From contig DCSU01000143.1 in the NCBI GenBank assembly GCA_002325785.1, forward strand, positions 7,738 through 47,726: a DNA stretch of 39,989 nt, read 5' to 3'. The stretch comes from Bacteroidales bacterium UBA1458 (GTDB taxonomy: Bacteria > Bacteroidota > Bacteroidia > Bacteroidales > VadinHA17). Each line of letters starts with the position of its first letter. The stretch's first letter is position 1. The notes under the pieces were generated by a model that was not told the origin of the DNA, did not search any database, and saw nothing but the letters and a program-made list of their open reading frames with translations. Shown here one piece after another: positions 15,413 to 23,124 of this stretch. The position numbers were made by a program, and so were the translations under genes.

Positions 15413-16021
15413 TCATTTTTCTCTTTTGAAAAATATCATGTTCTCACTGATATATTCTAGCAGTTCCTCCCTGCCTGTGCCTTTCTCTGCTGAGGTGATG
15501 AAGGCAGGAGGGAGGCTCTCCCAGGTGCCCAGCATGGCTCTGTCATGAAGATTCCTGTTCTTTTCGGCCTCAGCCAGTGAGACCTTATCCGTCTTGGTGA
15601 AGACCCTGGCGAAGGGCACACCGTTCAGCGCCAGCCTCTCCATGAAGGCAAGGTCAGAGGCCATCGGCTCATGGCGGGAGTCCAGGAGCACAAACAGGGA
15701 AATGAGGTTTTCACGTTTGGTGACATAGGTGTTGAACAGCCTGTCCCACTCAGCTCTCATCTTCTGTGAGCGGCGTGCGTAACCGTAGCCGGGAAGATCA
15801 ACGAGGTACCAGCCTTCATTGATCAGAAAATGGTTTATGGTCTGGGTTTTCCCGGGACTGCATGATATCTTGGCGAGCCCTTTTCTTGATACCAGCATGT
15901 TCAGCAGTGACGATTTGCCAACGTTTGAGCGGCCGATGAAGGCATACTCCGGCAGGTCAGGCGGTGGCAGCTGGTTGAACTTGGCGCTGCTGGTGACGAA
16001 TGTAGCTGACCTGATGATCAT
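15413..16021 (-). CDS. engB: Ribosome biogenesis GTP-binding protein EngB/YsxC
   Basis: An essential TRAFAC GTPase for 50S subunit assembly. The G-motifs are in order: G1 GRSNVGKSS, a G2-region T in SPGKTQTINHF, G3 DLPGYGYA, and G4 in FTKTDK. At about 202 residues it has normal length. The ATG at 16021 overlaps the thioesterase stop (TGATG), and I prefer it to the GTG three bases upstream. It is the last gene of the Dabb-manA-lipoprotein-thioesterase-engB run on the minus strand. Confidence 0.96.
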   Translation of the reverse strand: MIIRSATFVTSSAKFNQLPPPDLPEYAFIGRSNVGKSSLLNMLVSRKGLAKISCSPGKTQTINHFLINEGWYLVDLPGYGYARRSQKMRAEWDRLFNTYVTKRENLISLFVLLDSRHEPMASDLAFMERLALNGVPFARVFTKTDKVSLAEAEKNRNLHDRAMLGTWESLPPAFITSAEKGTGREELLEYISENMIFFKREK

Positions 16022-16407
16022 CACCCCTGGATTTTTGAGATGAATTTATCGTTATCGATGATGAACCTTTCATGATGGCCTTCGCCGATAATTCCTGTCT
16101 CGTCGCTGGCTTCCACATGGAAGAGAAGTCTCCTGCCGTTAACCTCCTGCAGAGTGACGGTGCATGTCACAATCCTGCCTACTGCCGTAGCTTTGACATG
16201 CTTGACATGGATCTCTGTTCCTACCGTTCCTTCCCCGGTGTTCAGGCATGCCTCCACGGACCTCATCGCCGTCTGTTCCATGAAGGCTATCATGGCCGGA
16301 GTGGAAAAGACATCATGGAGACCTGATCCGTATACGGCTGCAGTATCACTCTCAGTGACCGTTTTGGTATTAGTGAGCCTTATGCCCGGTACAAGTATCT
16401 CTGACAT
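16021..16407 (-). CDS. Hotdog-fold thioesterase of the fluoroacetyl-CoA thioesterase (FlK-like) type
   Basis: About 128 residues from the ATG at 16407, which lies 7 nt below the preceding stop; a longer reading frame would run back into that gene. The order of motifs matches FlK-like hotdog proteins: a strand, an FSTPAMIAFMEQTAMRS helix with the catalytic-region Thr and Glu, EIHVKHVKATAVG, and FHVEASDETGIIGEGHHERFII with the histidine used in catalysis. Such enzymes hydrolyse short acyl-CoAs, often as a detoxifying or housekeeping step. The real acyl group is unknown; there is no sign that fluoroacetate is relevant here. Translation is coupled to engB. Confidence 0.83.
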   Translation of the reverse strand: MSEILVPGIRLTNTKTVTESDTAAVYGSGLHDVFSTPAMIAFMEQTAMRSVEACLNTGEGTVGTEIHVKHVKATAVGRIVTCTVTLQEVNGRRLLFHVEASDETGIIGEGHHERFIIDNDKFISKIQG

Positions 16408-16414
16408 AATATTA

Positions 16415-17176
16415 TTAATTGAGATCTTTATATGGCAGGGGAATCGCCAGGCGATAGTACAGCCTGTTACCAAACCCTGTCAGGTAGGCTGCAATTACCA
16501 CCACTGAATCTGCGTAATGATCCTGTGTCTTCTGCAGGTCGAGGTATCCCGTTGTCGCAGTCTGAAGCAGCGGTTTAACCGAATCCAGATCCACCAGCCC
16601 GTCAACCAGGTCTCCCCTGTAATACTTCACATTCTCAGCCATGTCAGTCATCTCTATGAAGAGCTTATACATCCCTCTCTCCTCATACCTGTCATTGGTT
16701 CTGAATTGTATTCCCGGGTAGGCAGTCACCTTCTCGCCGCTCATTTTGTACTCCTCGAGCCCGGGCAGGCGTTTGCCATTTAAGTATTCAATTTTTGCCT
16801 TCACGCGGCCGCTCTTGTAATATTGTACCTGGGAGCCGTGGATGGTGTCATTTACATAAGGGGTGACCCTGAAGAGCTTACTGTCAGGATAGTACCACCT
16901 GGCTTCACCGTTCTTCTTTCCGCCGGCATAGGGTATCTCCTGTTCAATAACCCCGCCTTTGTAGAAGGTGCGGGTCAGTCCCTCCCTGACGCCGTTTTTG
17001 AACTCCACCTCTTTGACAATCACATCATCCCTGATATAATTACGTATACCTGTGTAGCCCGTATCAGCTACATGTCCGGCCTTCTTTTTTCCGCCTCCGG
17101 CGTCACCGGCTCCGCCCCCGCATGAGGCGGTGATTATGAGTATCAGTGCTGCTGCAATGGCTGTCAGTTTGTTCAT
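16415..17176 (-). CDS. Lipoprotein with MORN-like/YwqK-type repeats
   Basis: From the ATG at 17176 the product has about 253 residues. A lipoprotein signal ends in ITASC, followed by a glycine-rich linker. A central region, about 50-140, has repeated strand-turn units: GVREGLTRTFYKGG, GGKKNGEARWYYPDS and IHGSQVQYYKSGRVKAKIEY. These match the MORN-like repeats of the YwqK family, called antitoxins in some databases although that role is not established for lipoproteins. The C-terminal ~100 residues are helical and not recognised. It lies 1 nt below the manA stop. A surface or periplasmic structural function is likely but unproven. Confidence 0.72.
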   Translation of the reverse strand: MNKLTAIAAALILIITASCGGGAGDAGGGKKKAGHVADTGYTGIRNYIRDDVIVKEVEFKNGVREGLTRTFYKGGVIEQEIPYAGGKKNGEARWYYPDSKLFRVTPYVNDTIHGSQVQYYKSGRVKAKIEYLNGKRLPGLEEYKMSGEKVTAYPGIQFRTNDRYEERGMYKLFIEMTDMAENVKYYRGDLVDGLVDLDSVKPLLQTATTGYLDLQKTQDHYADSVVVIAAYLTGFGNRLYYRLAIPLPYKDLN

Positions 17177-17177
17177 C

Positions 17178-18176
17178 TCAGATTCGTTTTTGTGGGATAA
17201 ATACTTCAAGCAGCGTTGCTCTCCCCTGCGGGATCAGCACCACGCTGTCGGCCGAGGCAGGTATCAGAAGGGTCTCACCGGCCCTGAGCTCCTCCTGTTG
17301 GCCGAAACATTCAATCACGGCCATGCTATCCAGGCCGATATATATTATAAATGAGTCAGTAAGGCTGTAGTCCTTAATCACGGGCTTATCAATCTGAAGC
17401 AGGCTCGTGTGGAAATAGGGGCACTCCGCAAGCAACACCGGCTGGTTAATCACCGGGTTTTTTTTGATCAGGTTGGTGCTGTCGAGGTTGAAGTTTATGG
17501 CATCTAGAGCCAGTGTGGTGTGCATCTCACGGGGCTGGCCCGATGCGTCAACCCTGTCCCAGTCATAGATGCGGTAAGTGACGTCTGATGCCTGCTGTAT
17601 CTCCGTGAGCAGCACCCCGGCGCCGATAGCATGGACCATTCCGGCCGGAATAAAGAATACATCGCCACGGCTAACCGGTGTGGCGTTGATAATATCTTCC
17701 AGCTTCCTGGTTGCGAGGTGGACAAGAAACTCCTCCCTGGTTATTTTCTTTTTGAACCCGGTATAGATTACTGAGCCGGGTGATGCATCCATGACATACC
17801 ACATCTCGGTCTTGCCCCAGGCATGGTGCCTCTCGGCTGAGAGCCTGTCATCGGGGTGCACCTGTATCGACAGCCTGTCACGGGCATCAATGAACTTGAC
17901 AAGCAGGGGGAACTCATTTCCGTATCTCTCCCAGACCGCGTCACCCACCAGGTCGCCCATGTAAACCTCTGTAATCTCCTCCAGGGTATTCCCCTTTAGA
18001 AACCCGTTGGACACCACGGACGCAGCTCCGGTCATGCCGCTTATCTCCCAGCTCTCACCGATGGTTGTCCCTGTTTTGGCTCTCTTACCAAAGCGCTCTC
18101 GCAGGGCACTCCCTCCCCAGAGGGTCTCCTTGAGCACGGGTCTGAACCGTATTGGGTAGAGCGAATCCATCATCAT
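17178..18176 (-). CDS. manA: Class I mannose-6-phosphate isomerase
   Basis: This zinc enzyme interconverts fructose 6-phosphate and mannose 6-phosphate, linking glycolysis to GDP-mannose and polysaccharide synthesis. The 332 residues match the short bacterial (Bacillus-like) type I enzyme. Zinc ligands are visible at Q105 and H107 (QVHPDD), E124 (KTEMWYV) and H182 (PAGMVHAIG). Three ATG codons in a row open the frame; I use the first at 18176, which overlaps the preceding Dabb gene stop by 4 nt. Its presence fits the envelope and lipid genes around it, but the operon as a whole has no single pathway. Confidence 0.95.
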   Translation of the reverse strand: MMMDSLYPIRFRPVLKETLWGGSALRERFGKRAKTGTTIGESWEISGMTGAASVVSNGFLKGNTLEEITEVYMGDLVGDAVWERYGNEFPLLVKFIDARDRLSIQVHPDDRLSAERHHAWGKTEMWYVMDASPGSVIYTGFKKKITREEFLVHLATRKLEDIINATPVSRGDVFFIPAGMVHAIGAGVLLTEIQQASDVTYRIYDWDRVDASGQPREMHTTLALDAINFNLDSTNLIKKNPVINQPVLLAECPYFHTSLLQIDKPVIKDYSLTDSFIIYIGLDSMAVIECFGQQEELRAGETLLIPASADSVVLIPQGRATLLEVFIPQKRI

Positions 18177-18475
18177 ATGAGATAATCAACCACCAGTTTT
18201 GCCTTCTTTACTGTCGATGCCAGAGATACCGCCTCACGGTGAGGTTCACTGTTCTGGTACCGCCTCAGGTCTTCAACAGAGGCAAAGGTGGCGTCAATGA
18301 CGAAGTCGCCCGCATGATCGGCCTCAAGTACATTGCTGCCTGTCCGGTACTCAATAATATAATTGAGCCGGTTACCTACCGGCCCGAAAGCCTCCTTGAG
18401 TTTCCTTACTGATTTCTCCTTCTCGTCAGGTGTGTAGGGAGGGGTGAGCTTAAAGATCACGATATGTTTTACCAT
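18173..18475 (-). CDS. Stress-responsive dimeric A/B-barrel (Dabb) domain protein
   Basis: The 100-residue protein has the single-domain Dabb pattern: MVKHIVIFKLTPP at the start, an acidic/aromatic middle with DFVIDATFASVEDLRRYQ, and the HREAV motif before the end. Such proteins form alpha+beta barrel dimers. Some plant and bacterial members are stress-induced or act as small cyclases or monooxygenases, but most are uncharacterised. It is the first gene of the manA-engB operon and its stop overlaps the manA start (ATGA). A candidate -7 box lies just upstream, back-to-back with that of udk. Confidence 0.82.
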   Translation of the reverse strand: MVKHIVIFKLTPPYTPDEKEKSVRKLKEAFGPVGNRLNYIIEYRTGSNVLEADHAGDFVIDATFASVEDLRRYQNSEPHREAVSLASTVKKAKLVVDYLI

Positions 18476-18488
18476 ACAGATATTTTGC

Positions 18489-18496
18489 TACTTTTG
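18489..18496 (+). promoter_or_regulatory. Candidate -7 box for udk
   Basis: TACTTTTG fits TAnnTTTG and lies 19 nt upstream of the uridine kinase ATG. It is adjacent to a second box on the other strand (18500-18507), so the 40-bp divergent region would hold two overlapping promoters. Confidence 0.5.
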
Positions 18497-18499
18497 GTA

Positions 18500-18507
18500 C
18501 AAAAATA
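18500..18507 (-). promoter_or_regulatory. Candidate -7 box for the Dabb-manA-engB operon
   Basis: On the minus strand this reads TATTTTTG, an exact fit to TAnnTTTG, 24 nt upstream of the Dabb gene start. It faces away from the udk box only 3 nt away. Confidence 0.47.
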
Positions 18508-18515
18508 ATCATTTT

Positions 18516-19124
18516 ATGCTTACCGTCGGGATTGCCGGAGGAACAGGATCGGGAAAGACAACCGTTGTACGAAAACTTATTGAGATGCTACCTCCGGGAG
18601 AGGTGGTCATACTGCCACAGGACAGCTATTATAAGGATAACAGCCATATCTCCATTGAGGAGAGACAAAGGATAAATTTTGACCATCCTGACGCTGTTGA
18701 GTGGTCGCTGCTTATGGCCCATCTTACAGAGCTGAGAGCAGGCCGTCCTATTGAGATGCCCGTCTATTCCTATCTTACCTGCCTCAGGTCAAAGGAGACC
18801 ATCCCTGTCAAGCCCGCTGAGGTGGTGGTTGTGGAGGGTATCCTAATTCTTGTTGATCCGGGTCTCCGGTCAATGCTTGATATCAAGGTGTTTGTTGATG
18901 CTGATGCCGATGACCGTCTCGGCAGGGTGATCCAACGCGATATTGTTGAACGGGGGCGGTCGGTGCTGGCAGTCCTCGACCGGTATAACCTGACGGTAAA
19001 ACCGTCACACCTTCAGTTCATCGAACCCTCAAAGAGATATGCCGATATCATTATCCCCGGCGGAGGGGAAAATCTGGTAGGTATTGAAGTCCTCAGGACT
19101 ATAGTGGAGAAACACCTCAGGTAA
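18516..19124 (+). CDS. udk: Uridine kinase
   Basis: Phosphorylates uridine and cytidine with ATP or GTP in pyrimidine salvage. The 202 residues start with the P-loop GGTGSGKT at 8-15. QDSYYKD, the INFDHPDAVEW substrate segment and the VVVEGILIL strand follow, all standard for uridine/cytidine kinases. The R-rich lid GRVIQRDIVERGRS is present. I use the ATG at 18516, just before the P-loop strand; an in-frame upstream start would overlap the divergent promoters and adds sequence without homology. It is monocistronic and convergent with pdxJ. The ~100 bp between the two shows no clear terminator. Confidence 0.96.
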   Translation: MLTVGIAGGTGSGKTTVVRKLIEMLPPGEVVILPQDSYYKDNSHISIEERQRINFDHPDAVEWSLLMAHLTELRAGRPIEMPVYSYLTCLRSKETIPVKPAEVVVVEGILILVDPGLRSMLDIKVFVDADADDRLGRVIQRDIVERGRSVLAVLDRYNLTVKPSHLQFIEPSKRYADIIIPGGGENLVGIEVLRTIVEKHLR

Positions 19125-19222
19125 AATCGCCTGTACCAGGCCCCGGCGGAGTCTTCCTGGAGTTCCGGTCTGCAATTCAGCCGCGCCTCATTTTGCTCCC
19201 TAACCCGGCCTCAAAGCATATC

Positions 19223-19942
19223 TCAGCCGCGCCCCAGCTCGCGCAGGTACATCTGGATTGTATTTTCCAGGCCGTAGTAGAGTGCGTCAGCGATGAGAGC
19301 ATGCCCTATTGACACCTCCATCAGCCATGGGATATGACTGTGCAGCCATGCCAGGTTGTTCAGGTCGAGATCATGGCCGGCGTTGACACCCAGGCCCGCC
19401 TCCCTTGCCACCTCTGCTGCCCTGATGAAGGGAGCTGCCGCAGCTTCCCTGTCAGTACTGTACATTAATGCGTAAGGTTCTGTATAAAGCTCTATACGGT
19501 CTGTGCCGGTGCGGGCAGCATACTCTATCATCTCAGCATCGGTTCCGGTGAAGATGGAGGTGCGTATCCCCTTCTCATGAAACCGGGCGATGACATCAGC
19601 GAGAAAAGACTGGTTGGCTTTCGTATCCCATCCGGCATTGGAGGTGACGGCATCATGAGCATCGGGCACCAGCGTCACCTGGTCAGGCCGGGCATCAAGC
19701 ACCAGCCTGATGAACTGTTCCTCCGGGTTGCCCTCAATGTTAAACTCGGTGGTGATGACCTCCCTGATCACATGCACATCACTGTACCTGATATGCCTCT
19801 CGTCAGGCCTGGGATGAACAGTGATGCCTTCAGCCCCGAAGCTCTGACATTTTATGGCGGCCAGCCTGACATCAGGCACATTGCCGCCGCGGGCATTACG
19901 TAGAGTGGCAATTTTGTTGATGTTTACGCTTAATCTTGTCAT
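19223..19942 (-). CDS. pdxJ: Pyridoxine 5'-phosphate synthase
   Basis: Condenses 1-deoxyxylulose 5-phosphate with 3-amino-2-oxopropyl phosphate to pyridoxine 5'-phosphate in the DXP-dependent vitamin B6 route. The 239-residue TIM-barrel shows the typical VNINKIATLRNARGGNVPD start (active-site Asn and Arg), GITVHPRPDERHI with the catalytic His, and a conserved GVNAGHDLDLNNL late motif. Length is normal. It is divergent from a CBS-domain gene and has a TAnnTTTG box upstream of its ATG. The TAG/TCA end region is followed by the 3' end of udk. Confidence 0.97.
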   Translation of the reverse strand: MTRLSVNINKIATLRNARGGNVPDVRLAAIKCQSFGAEGITVHPRPDERHIRYSDVHVIREVITTEFNIEGNPEEQFIRLVLDARPDQVTLVPDAHDAVTSNAGWDTKANQSFLADVIARFHEKGIRTSIFTGTDAEMIEYAARTGTDRIELYTEPYALMYSTDREAAAAPFIRAAEVAREAGLGVNAGHDLDLNNLAWLHSHIPWLMEVSIGHALIADALYYGLENTIQMYLRELGRG

Positions 19943-19966
19943 GGCTTCTTATGCTGTTTATCACCG

Positions 19967-19974
19967 CAAAGTTA
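19967..19974 (-). promoter_or_regulatory. Candidate -7 box for pdxJ
   Basis: The minus strand reads TAACTTTG, an exact fit to TAnnTTTG, 25 nt upstream of the pdxJ ATG. No clear -33 element is visible. Confidence 0.42.
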
Positions 19975-20022
19975 TAACGATCCGTAGTTTTTTGTACTTT
20001 TATTCGGTAATTGAATGACCCG

Positions 20023-20688
20023 ATGCTTGCAAAAGAGATGATATCCGACGTGGTCCCGGCGCTGAAAACATCTGATACAGCGCAAACTGCACTGAACTGG
20101 ATGGAGATATTCAGGGTCTCGCATCTTCCTATTGTGAACGAGAACGATTACCTTGGACTGATTTCTGACAGCGACATCTATGACCTCAACCAGCCGGAAG
20201 AGCCCATCGGAAACCATTCCCTCTCCCTGCCGCGTCCCTCGGTCAAAGGTCATCAGCATATCTATGAGGTTTTAGCACTGGCTGCCAGGCATAAGCTTAC
20301 CGTGGTACCAGTGATTGATGATGAAAACCACTTCAGGGGCGTCATCACCTATAATGAGATGATCAGCGGAATTGCATCGTTCTCTTCAATTGAACAGCCG
20401 GGCGGAATGATAGTGCTGCAGGTGCTCTCACGTGACTACTCCATGAGCCGCATATCACAGATAGTAGAGAGTAATGACGCAAGGATCCTGAGCATGCACA
20501 TAACGTCCAACCCTGACTCCACCAGCCTCGAGATAACCCTGAAGGTCAACACTACAGACCTGACCTCCATCATCAAAACGTTCGAACGGTACTCGTACGA
20601 GGTGACAACATGGGTGACCGACAATGATGAGCTGGACCGATTCTATACCGACAGGTATAACCAGCTCATGAAATATCTCAACATGTAA
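20023..20688 (+). CDS. CBS-domain protein with C-terminal ACT-like domain
   Basis: About 221 residues. Two CBS motifs fill residues 1 to ~125 (MISDVVPALKTSDTAQTALNWM and VYEVLALAARHKLTVVPVID-type halves), a module that senses adenosyl nucleotides. Residues ~135-215 form an ACT-like betaalphabetabetaalphabeta unit (MIVLQVLSRDYSMSRISQIVESNDARIL). No enzyme domain is attached, so a regulatory or ligand-sensing role is likely. I use the ATG at 20023; a TTG at 20011 would add four residues. The stop is 12 nt before nadK. CBS protein next to nadK and pdxJ is a recurrent Bacteroidota order, but the partner regulated is not known. Confidence 0.8.
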   Translation: MLAKEMISDVVPALKTSDTAQTALNWMEIFRVSHLPIVNENDYLGLISDSDIYDLNQPEEPIGNHSLSLPRPSVKGHQHIYEVLALAARHKLTVVPVIDDENHFRGVITYNEMISGIASFSSIEQPGGMIVLQVLSRDYSMSRISQIVESNDARILSMHITSNPDSTSLEITLKVNTTDLTSIIKTFERYSYEVTTWVTDNDELDRFYTDRYNQLMKYLNM

Positions 20689-20700
20689 CTTCATCTCCCG

Positions 20701-21579
20701 ATGTACAAAAACATTGCCCTGTACAGCAAGGGTCTGACCGAAAAGACCATGGCCGGACTGCTGCGGCTCATCGACGCGCTATACAGGCGCGGGGTGCATA
20801 TCTTCCTTAACATCATGGAGCCCGGCAGTAATCACTTCCAGACTGACCCGAGGGTCATTCTCTTCAATGACATCTCCGAGCTTCCGGATGACATCTACCT
20901 GATAATGAGTGTCGGAGGCGATGGGACCTTTCTTGAAACAGCCATGAGAGTCCGTGCCACGGGTATCCCCGTCTCTGGTATTAACACCGGACGCCTTGGT
21001 TTCCTGGCAAATATCCCTGATAATGACATAGAGACTTCCATTGATCTCATCTGTTCTGGCAAATTTGAGGTCATCAGCCGCTCCATGCTGGAGATCATCT
21101 ACCCTGCCGGTCTGTTCAGCAACGGCAACGGTATTGCTCTCAACGAGGTGACAGTACAGAAAGCAGATCAGAGCATGATCACCATCACCGTGAAGGTTAA
21201 CGACATATTCCTCAATACTTACAGTGCTGACGGGCTGATAGTATCAACGGCCACAGGATCAACGGCATACAACCTGAGCGTTGGCGGACCCATACTCTCA
21301 CCCTCAGACGAGAGCATAATCATCGTTCCCATGTCGCCGCATAACCTCACAATCCGGCCGATAATCGTCACCGGCGGCAGCACCATAGCACTCAGCACAG
21401 GTGGCAGAAGCAGGGAGTGCCTGATAACCTGTGATTCAAAGGGCGTAAGAGTACCCGTCGGATCTGTGATCGAAATACGTCAGGCAGCCTCCAGGTTAAA
21501 GACGGTGACCCTGGCCGGAAACGATTTTTTCAGCACTCTCAGGAATAAGCTCATGTGGGGCGCTGACCCCCGTAACTGA
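20701..21579 (+). CDS. nadK: NAD kinase
   Basis: Makes NADP from NAD and ATP. The 292-residue protein has the diagnostic GGDGT motif at 72-76 with the catalytic Asp, the NE motif in ALNEVTVQK, and the TGSTAYNLSVGGPILSP stretch, which binds NAD. No extension or fusion is seen. It lies between the CBS protein and an outer-membrane-protein gene, at the start of an envelope-biogenesis stretch. The next gene probably has its own promoter. Confidence 0.97.
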   Translation: MYKNIALYSKGLTEKTMAGLLRLIDALYRRGVHIFLNIMEPGSNHFQTDPRVILFNDISELPDDIYLIMSVGGDGTFLETAMRVRATGIPVSGINTGRLGFLANIPDNDIETSIDLICSGKFEVISRSMLEIIYPAGLFSNGNGIALNEVTVQKADQSMITITVKVNDIFLNTYSADGLIVSTATGSTAYNLSVGGPILSPSDESIIIVPMSPHNLTIRPIIVTGGSTIALSTGGRSRECLITCDSKGVRVPVGSVIEIRQAASRLKTVTLAGNDFFSTLRNKLMWGADPRN

Positions 21580-21622
21580 CAATAATTAAGGAATATTTAA
21601 GTTTTTAATATTATACATTCCT

Positions 21623-21630
21623 TATATTTG
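21623..21630 (+). promoter_or_regulatory. Candidate -7 box for the envelope gene run
   Basis: TATATTTG fits TAnnTTTG and lies 24 nt upstream of the ATG at 21654, in the AT-rich gap after nadK. A T-rich stretch at 21602-21606 is at a plausible -33 distance. It would serve the outer-membrane protein genes and possibly uppS-bamA. Confidence 0.5.
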
Positions 21631-21653
21631 TAGCCTGAACTGCAAAGCAACTG

Positions 21654-22427
21654 ATGATTAAACGTCTTATACTGGTGTGCATGGTGGTGCTTTTCTCAGC
21701 GCCATTCATTTCTGCACAGCTATGGAAGATGAAAAGATATGAAGTTGCCGCAGGATTGGGCACCTCACAGTTCTACGGTGATGTAGGGGGCTTTACCATC
21801 GGAGAGAACGCCCTGGGATTAAAGGATATCACCTTCAAGCAGACCAGGTTTAACGTTAACGGCTCATTCAGGTATTTCATTACTGATGCGGTTGCCGCGC
21901 GCTTATCCTTCTCCTACCTGATGCTTCACGCCACCGACGAACGTGGTAACAACCAGGGCAGAGGGTATGAGGCCGGCATGTCACTATATGAACCTGCACT
22001 CATCGGTGAGTATTATTTCGTTCGAAACCGGGAGCGTAACAGTTTCCTCTTTCAGACCTACAGGGGCAGGTCGAGAAACAGGGTAAAGGACTTCTTCAGA
22101 AGTTTAGACATATATGCCCTTACCGGAGTAGGTGGCGCAGGCTTCAATGTCCGCGGCAATGACCTGCTGGAGGATCGGTGGAGCACTGATCCGGACCTGG
22201 AAAGCAGCGGCTTTACCGCAGTGATACCCCTTGGCGTGGGAGCAAAAGTGGCCTTCGACCCGAACATACTGTTCGGAGTGGAATTTGCCGGGCGATATGC
22301 ATTCTCTGACTTTATTGACGGGTATACCTCGCCCTGGTCTGAGAGAAATGATGTGTATCACACCTTCAGTTTTACATTTAATTACCGGATCAAAACGGCA
22401 CGGAACGGACTTCCTTCGTTCAGATGA
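21654..22427 (+). CDS. Outer-membrane beta-barrel-type protein (DUF6089-like)
   Basis: 257 residues with a signal peptide ending near ISAQ. The rest has alternating hydrophobic strands with aromatic girdles (YEVAAGLGTSQFYGDV, NVNGSFRYFITDAVAARLSFSYL) and ends in strand FSFTFNYRI. These are marks of an 8-12-strand outer-membrane barrel. It resembles Bacteroidota proteins of the DUF6089 group encoded beside uppS and bamA. No enzymatic motif is visible. The gene directly after it codes for a similar protein, so the two may be diverged duplicates. Function is unknown; assembly or envelope structure is the likely area. Confidence 0.72.
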   Translation: MIKRLILVCMVVLFSAPFISAQLWKMKRYEVAAGLGTSQFYGDVGGFTIGENALGLKDITFKQTRFNVNGSFRYFITDAVAARLSFSYLMLHATDERGNNQGRGYEAGMSLYEPALIGEYYFVRNRERNSFLFQTYRGRSRNRVKDFFRSLDIYALTGVGGAGFNVRGNDLLEDRWSTDPDLESSGFTAVIPLGVGAKVAFDPNILFGVEFAGRYAFSDFIDGYTSPWSERNDVYHTFSFTFNYRIKTARNGLPSFR

Positions 22428-22447
22428 TGCTCAAATGACCACATGGA

Positions 22448-23122
22448 ATGAAAAAGGCAACAATATTTATATTTCTTTTTATAACAGCACTGCCGTTAAT
22501 CTCACAGCGTAGCGCCGACTATGGAGTATCCTTCGGGATAGTCAACTATATTGGTGAGGATAACCCGCTGAACGTGTTTTATAAGCCCGGTCCGGCTGCA
22601 CAGTTCTTCTACAGGTACAACTTCAATCCCAGGCAGGCCTTAAGAGCCAACCTGATGGGTGGATACCTCACTCCCCTGGGAGCACCAATCGGCGAACTGG
22701 GGGCAACATATGAATTCAACTTCTTCCCATACTCCACATTCAGAAGCAGGCGTGTAGACTACTCTCCGTATGTAGCCGCCGGAGCCGCATTTTCCACGGT
22801 TTTTAACCAGGTTACCACGGCTGACGGAACCAAAAGCTTCCACCCTTTCTTTTCCATACCATTCTCTGCCGGAATCAAGGTAAATGTGGCTAACCACATT
22901 GGCGTTGAGTTCGAATATGGTTTTCGTAAGACTTTTTATGATAAATTTGACGGCCAAACTGAAGTCATGACTCCCGGAGATGCGCCGGTAGACCAATCAT
23001 GGCTTCATAACAATGACTGGTACAGCTTCATGGGGATCTCGGTCACCTGGAAAATGTACAACAAGCTGGCTGGCTGCCCGGCTTTTGCAGAAATGGAGAA
23101 AGATAAAAAAAGAAAGAGATAA
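22448..23122 (+). CDS. Outer-membrane beta-barrel-type protein, DUF6089 family
   Basis: 224 residues. The signal peptide runs to about LISQ. Barrel-like strands (ADYGVSFGIVNYIGED, GPAAQFFYRYNFNPRQALRANLMGGYL, YSPYVAAGAAFSTVF) follow, with a conserved GVEFEYGFRKTFYDKFDG stretch typical of DUF6089. The C-terminus is basic (KDKKRKR), probably exposed. The stop is 2 nt before the TTG start of uppS, suggesting co-transcription. It shares the general plan with the preceding gene product, but alignment by eye is poor beyond the barrel pattern. No function is assigned to the family. Confidence 0.74.
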   Translation: MKKATIFIFLFITALPLISQRSADYGVSFGIVNYIGEDNPLNVFYKPGPAAQFFYRYNFNPRQALRANLMGGYLTPLGAPIGELGATYEFNFFPYSTFRSRRVDYSPYVAAGAAFSTVFNQVTTADGTKSFHPFFSIPFSAGIKVNVANHIGVEFEYGFRKTFYDKFDGQTEVMTPGDAPVDQSWLHNNDWYSFMGISVTWKMYNKLAGCPAFAEMEKDKKRKR

Positions 23123-23124
23123 CA

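Noticed and set aside
16415..17176. A toxin-antitoxin system based on the YwqK-type label
   Set aside because: The protein is a lipoprotein with MORN-like repeats and no adjacent toxin gene; the antitoxin name is a database habit for the repeat family.
19125..19222. CCAGG...CCTGG pairing between udk and pdxJ as a terminator
   Set aside because: The stem is only about five pairs with a long loop and no U-tract on either strand.
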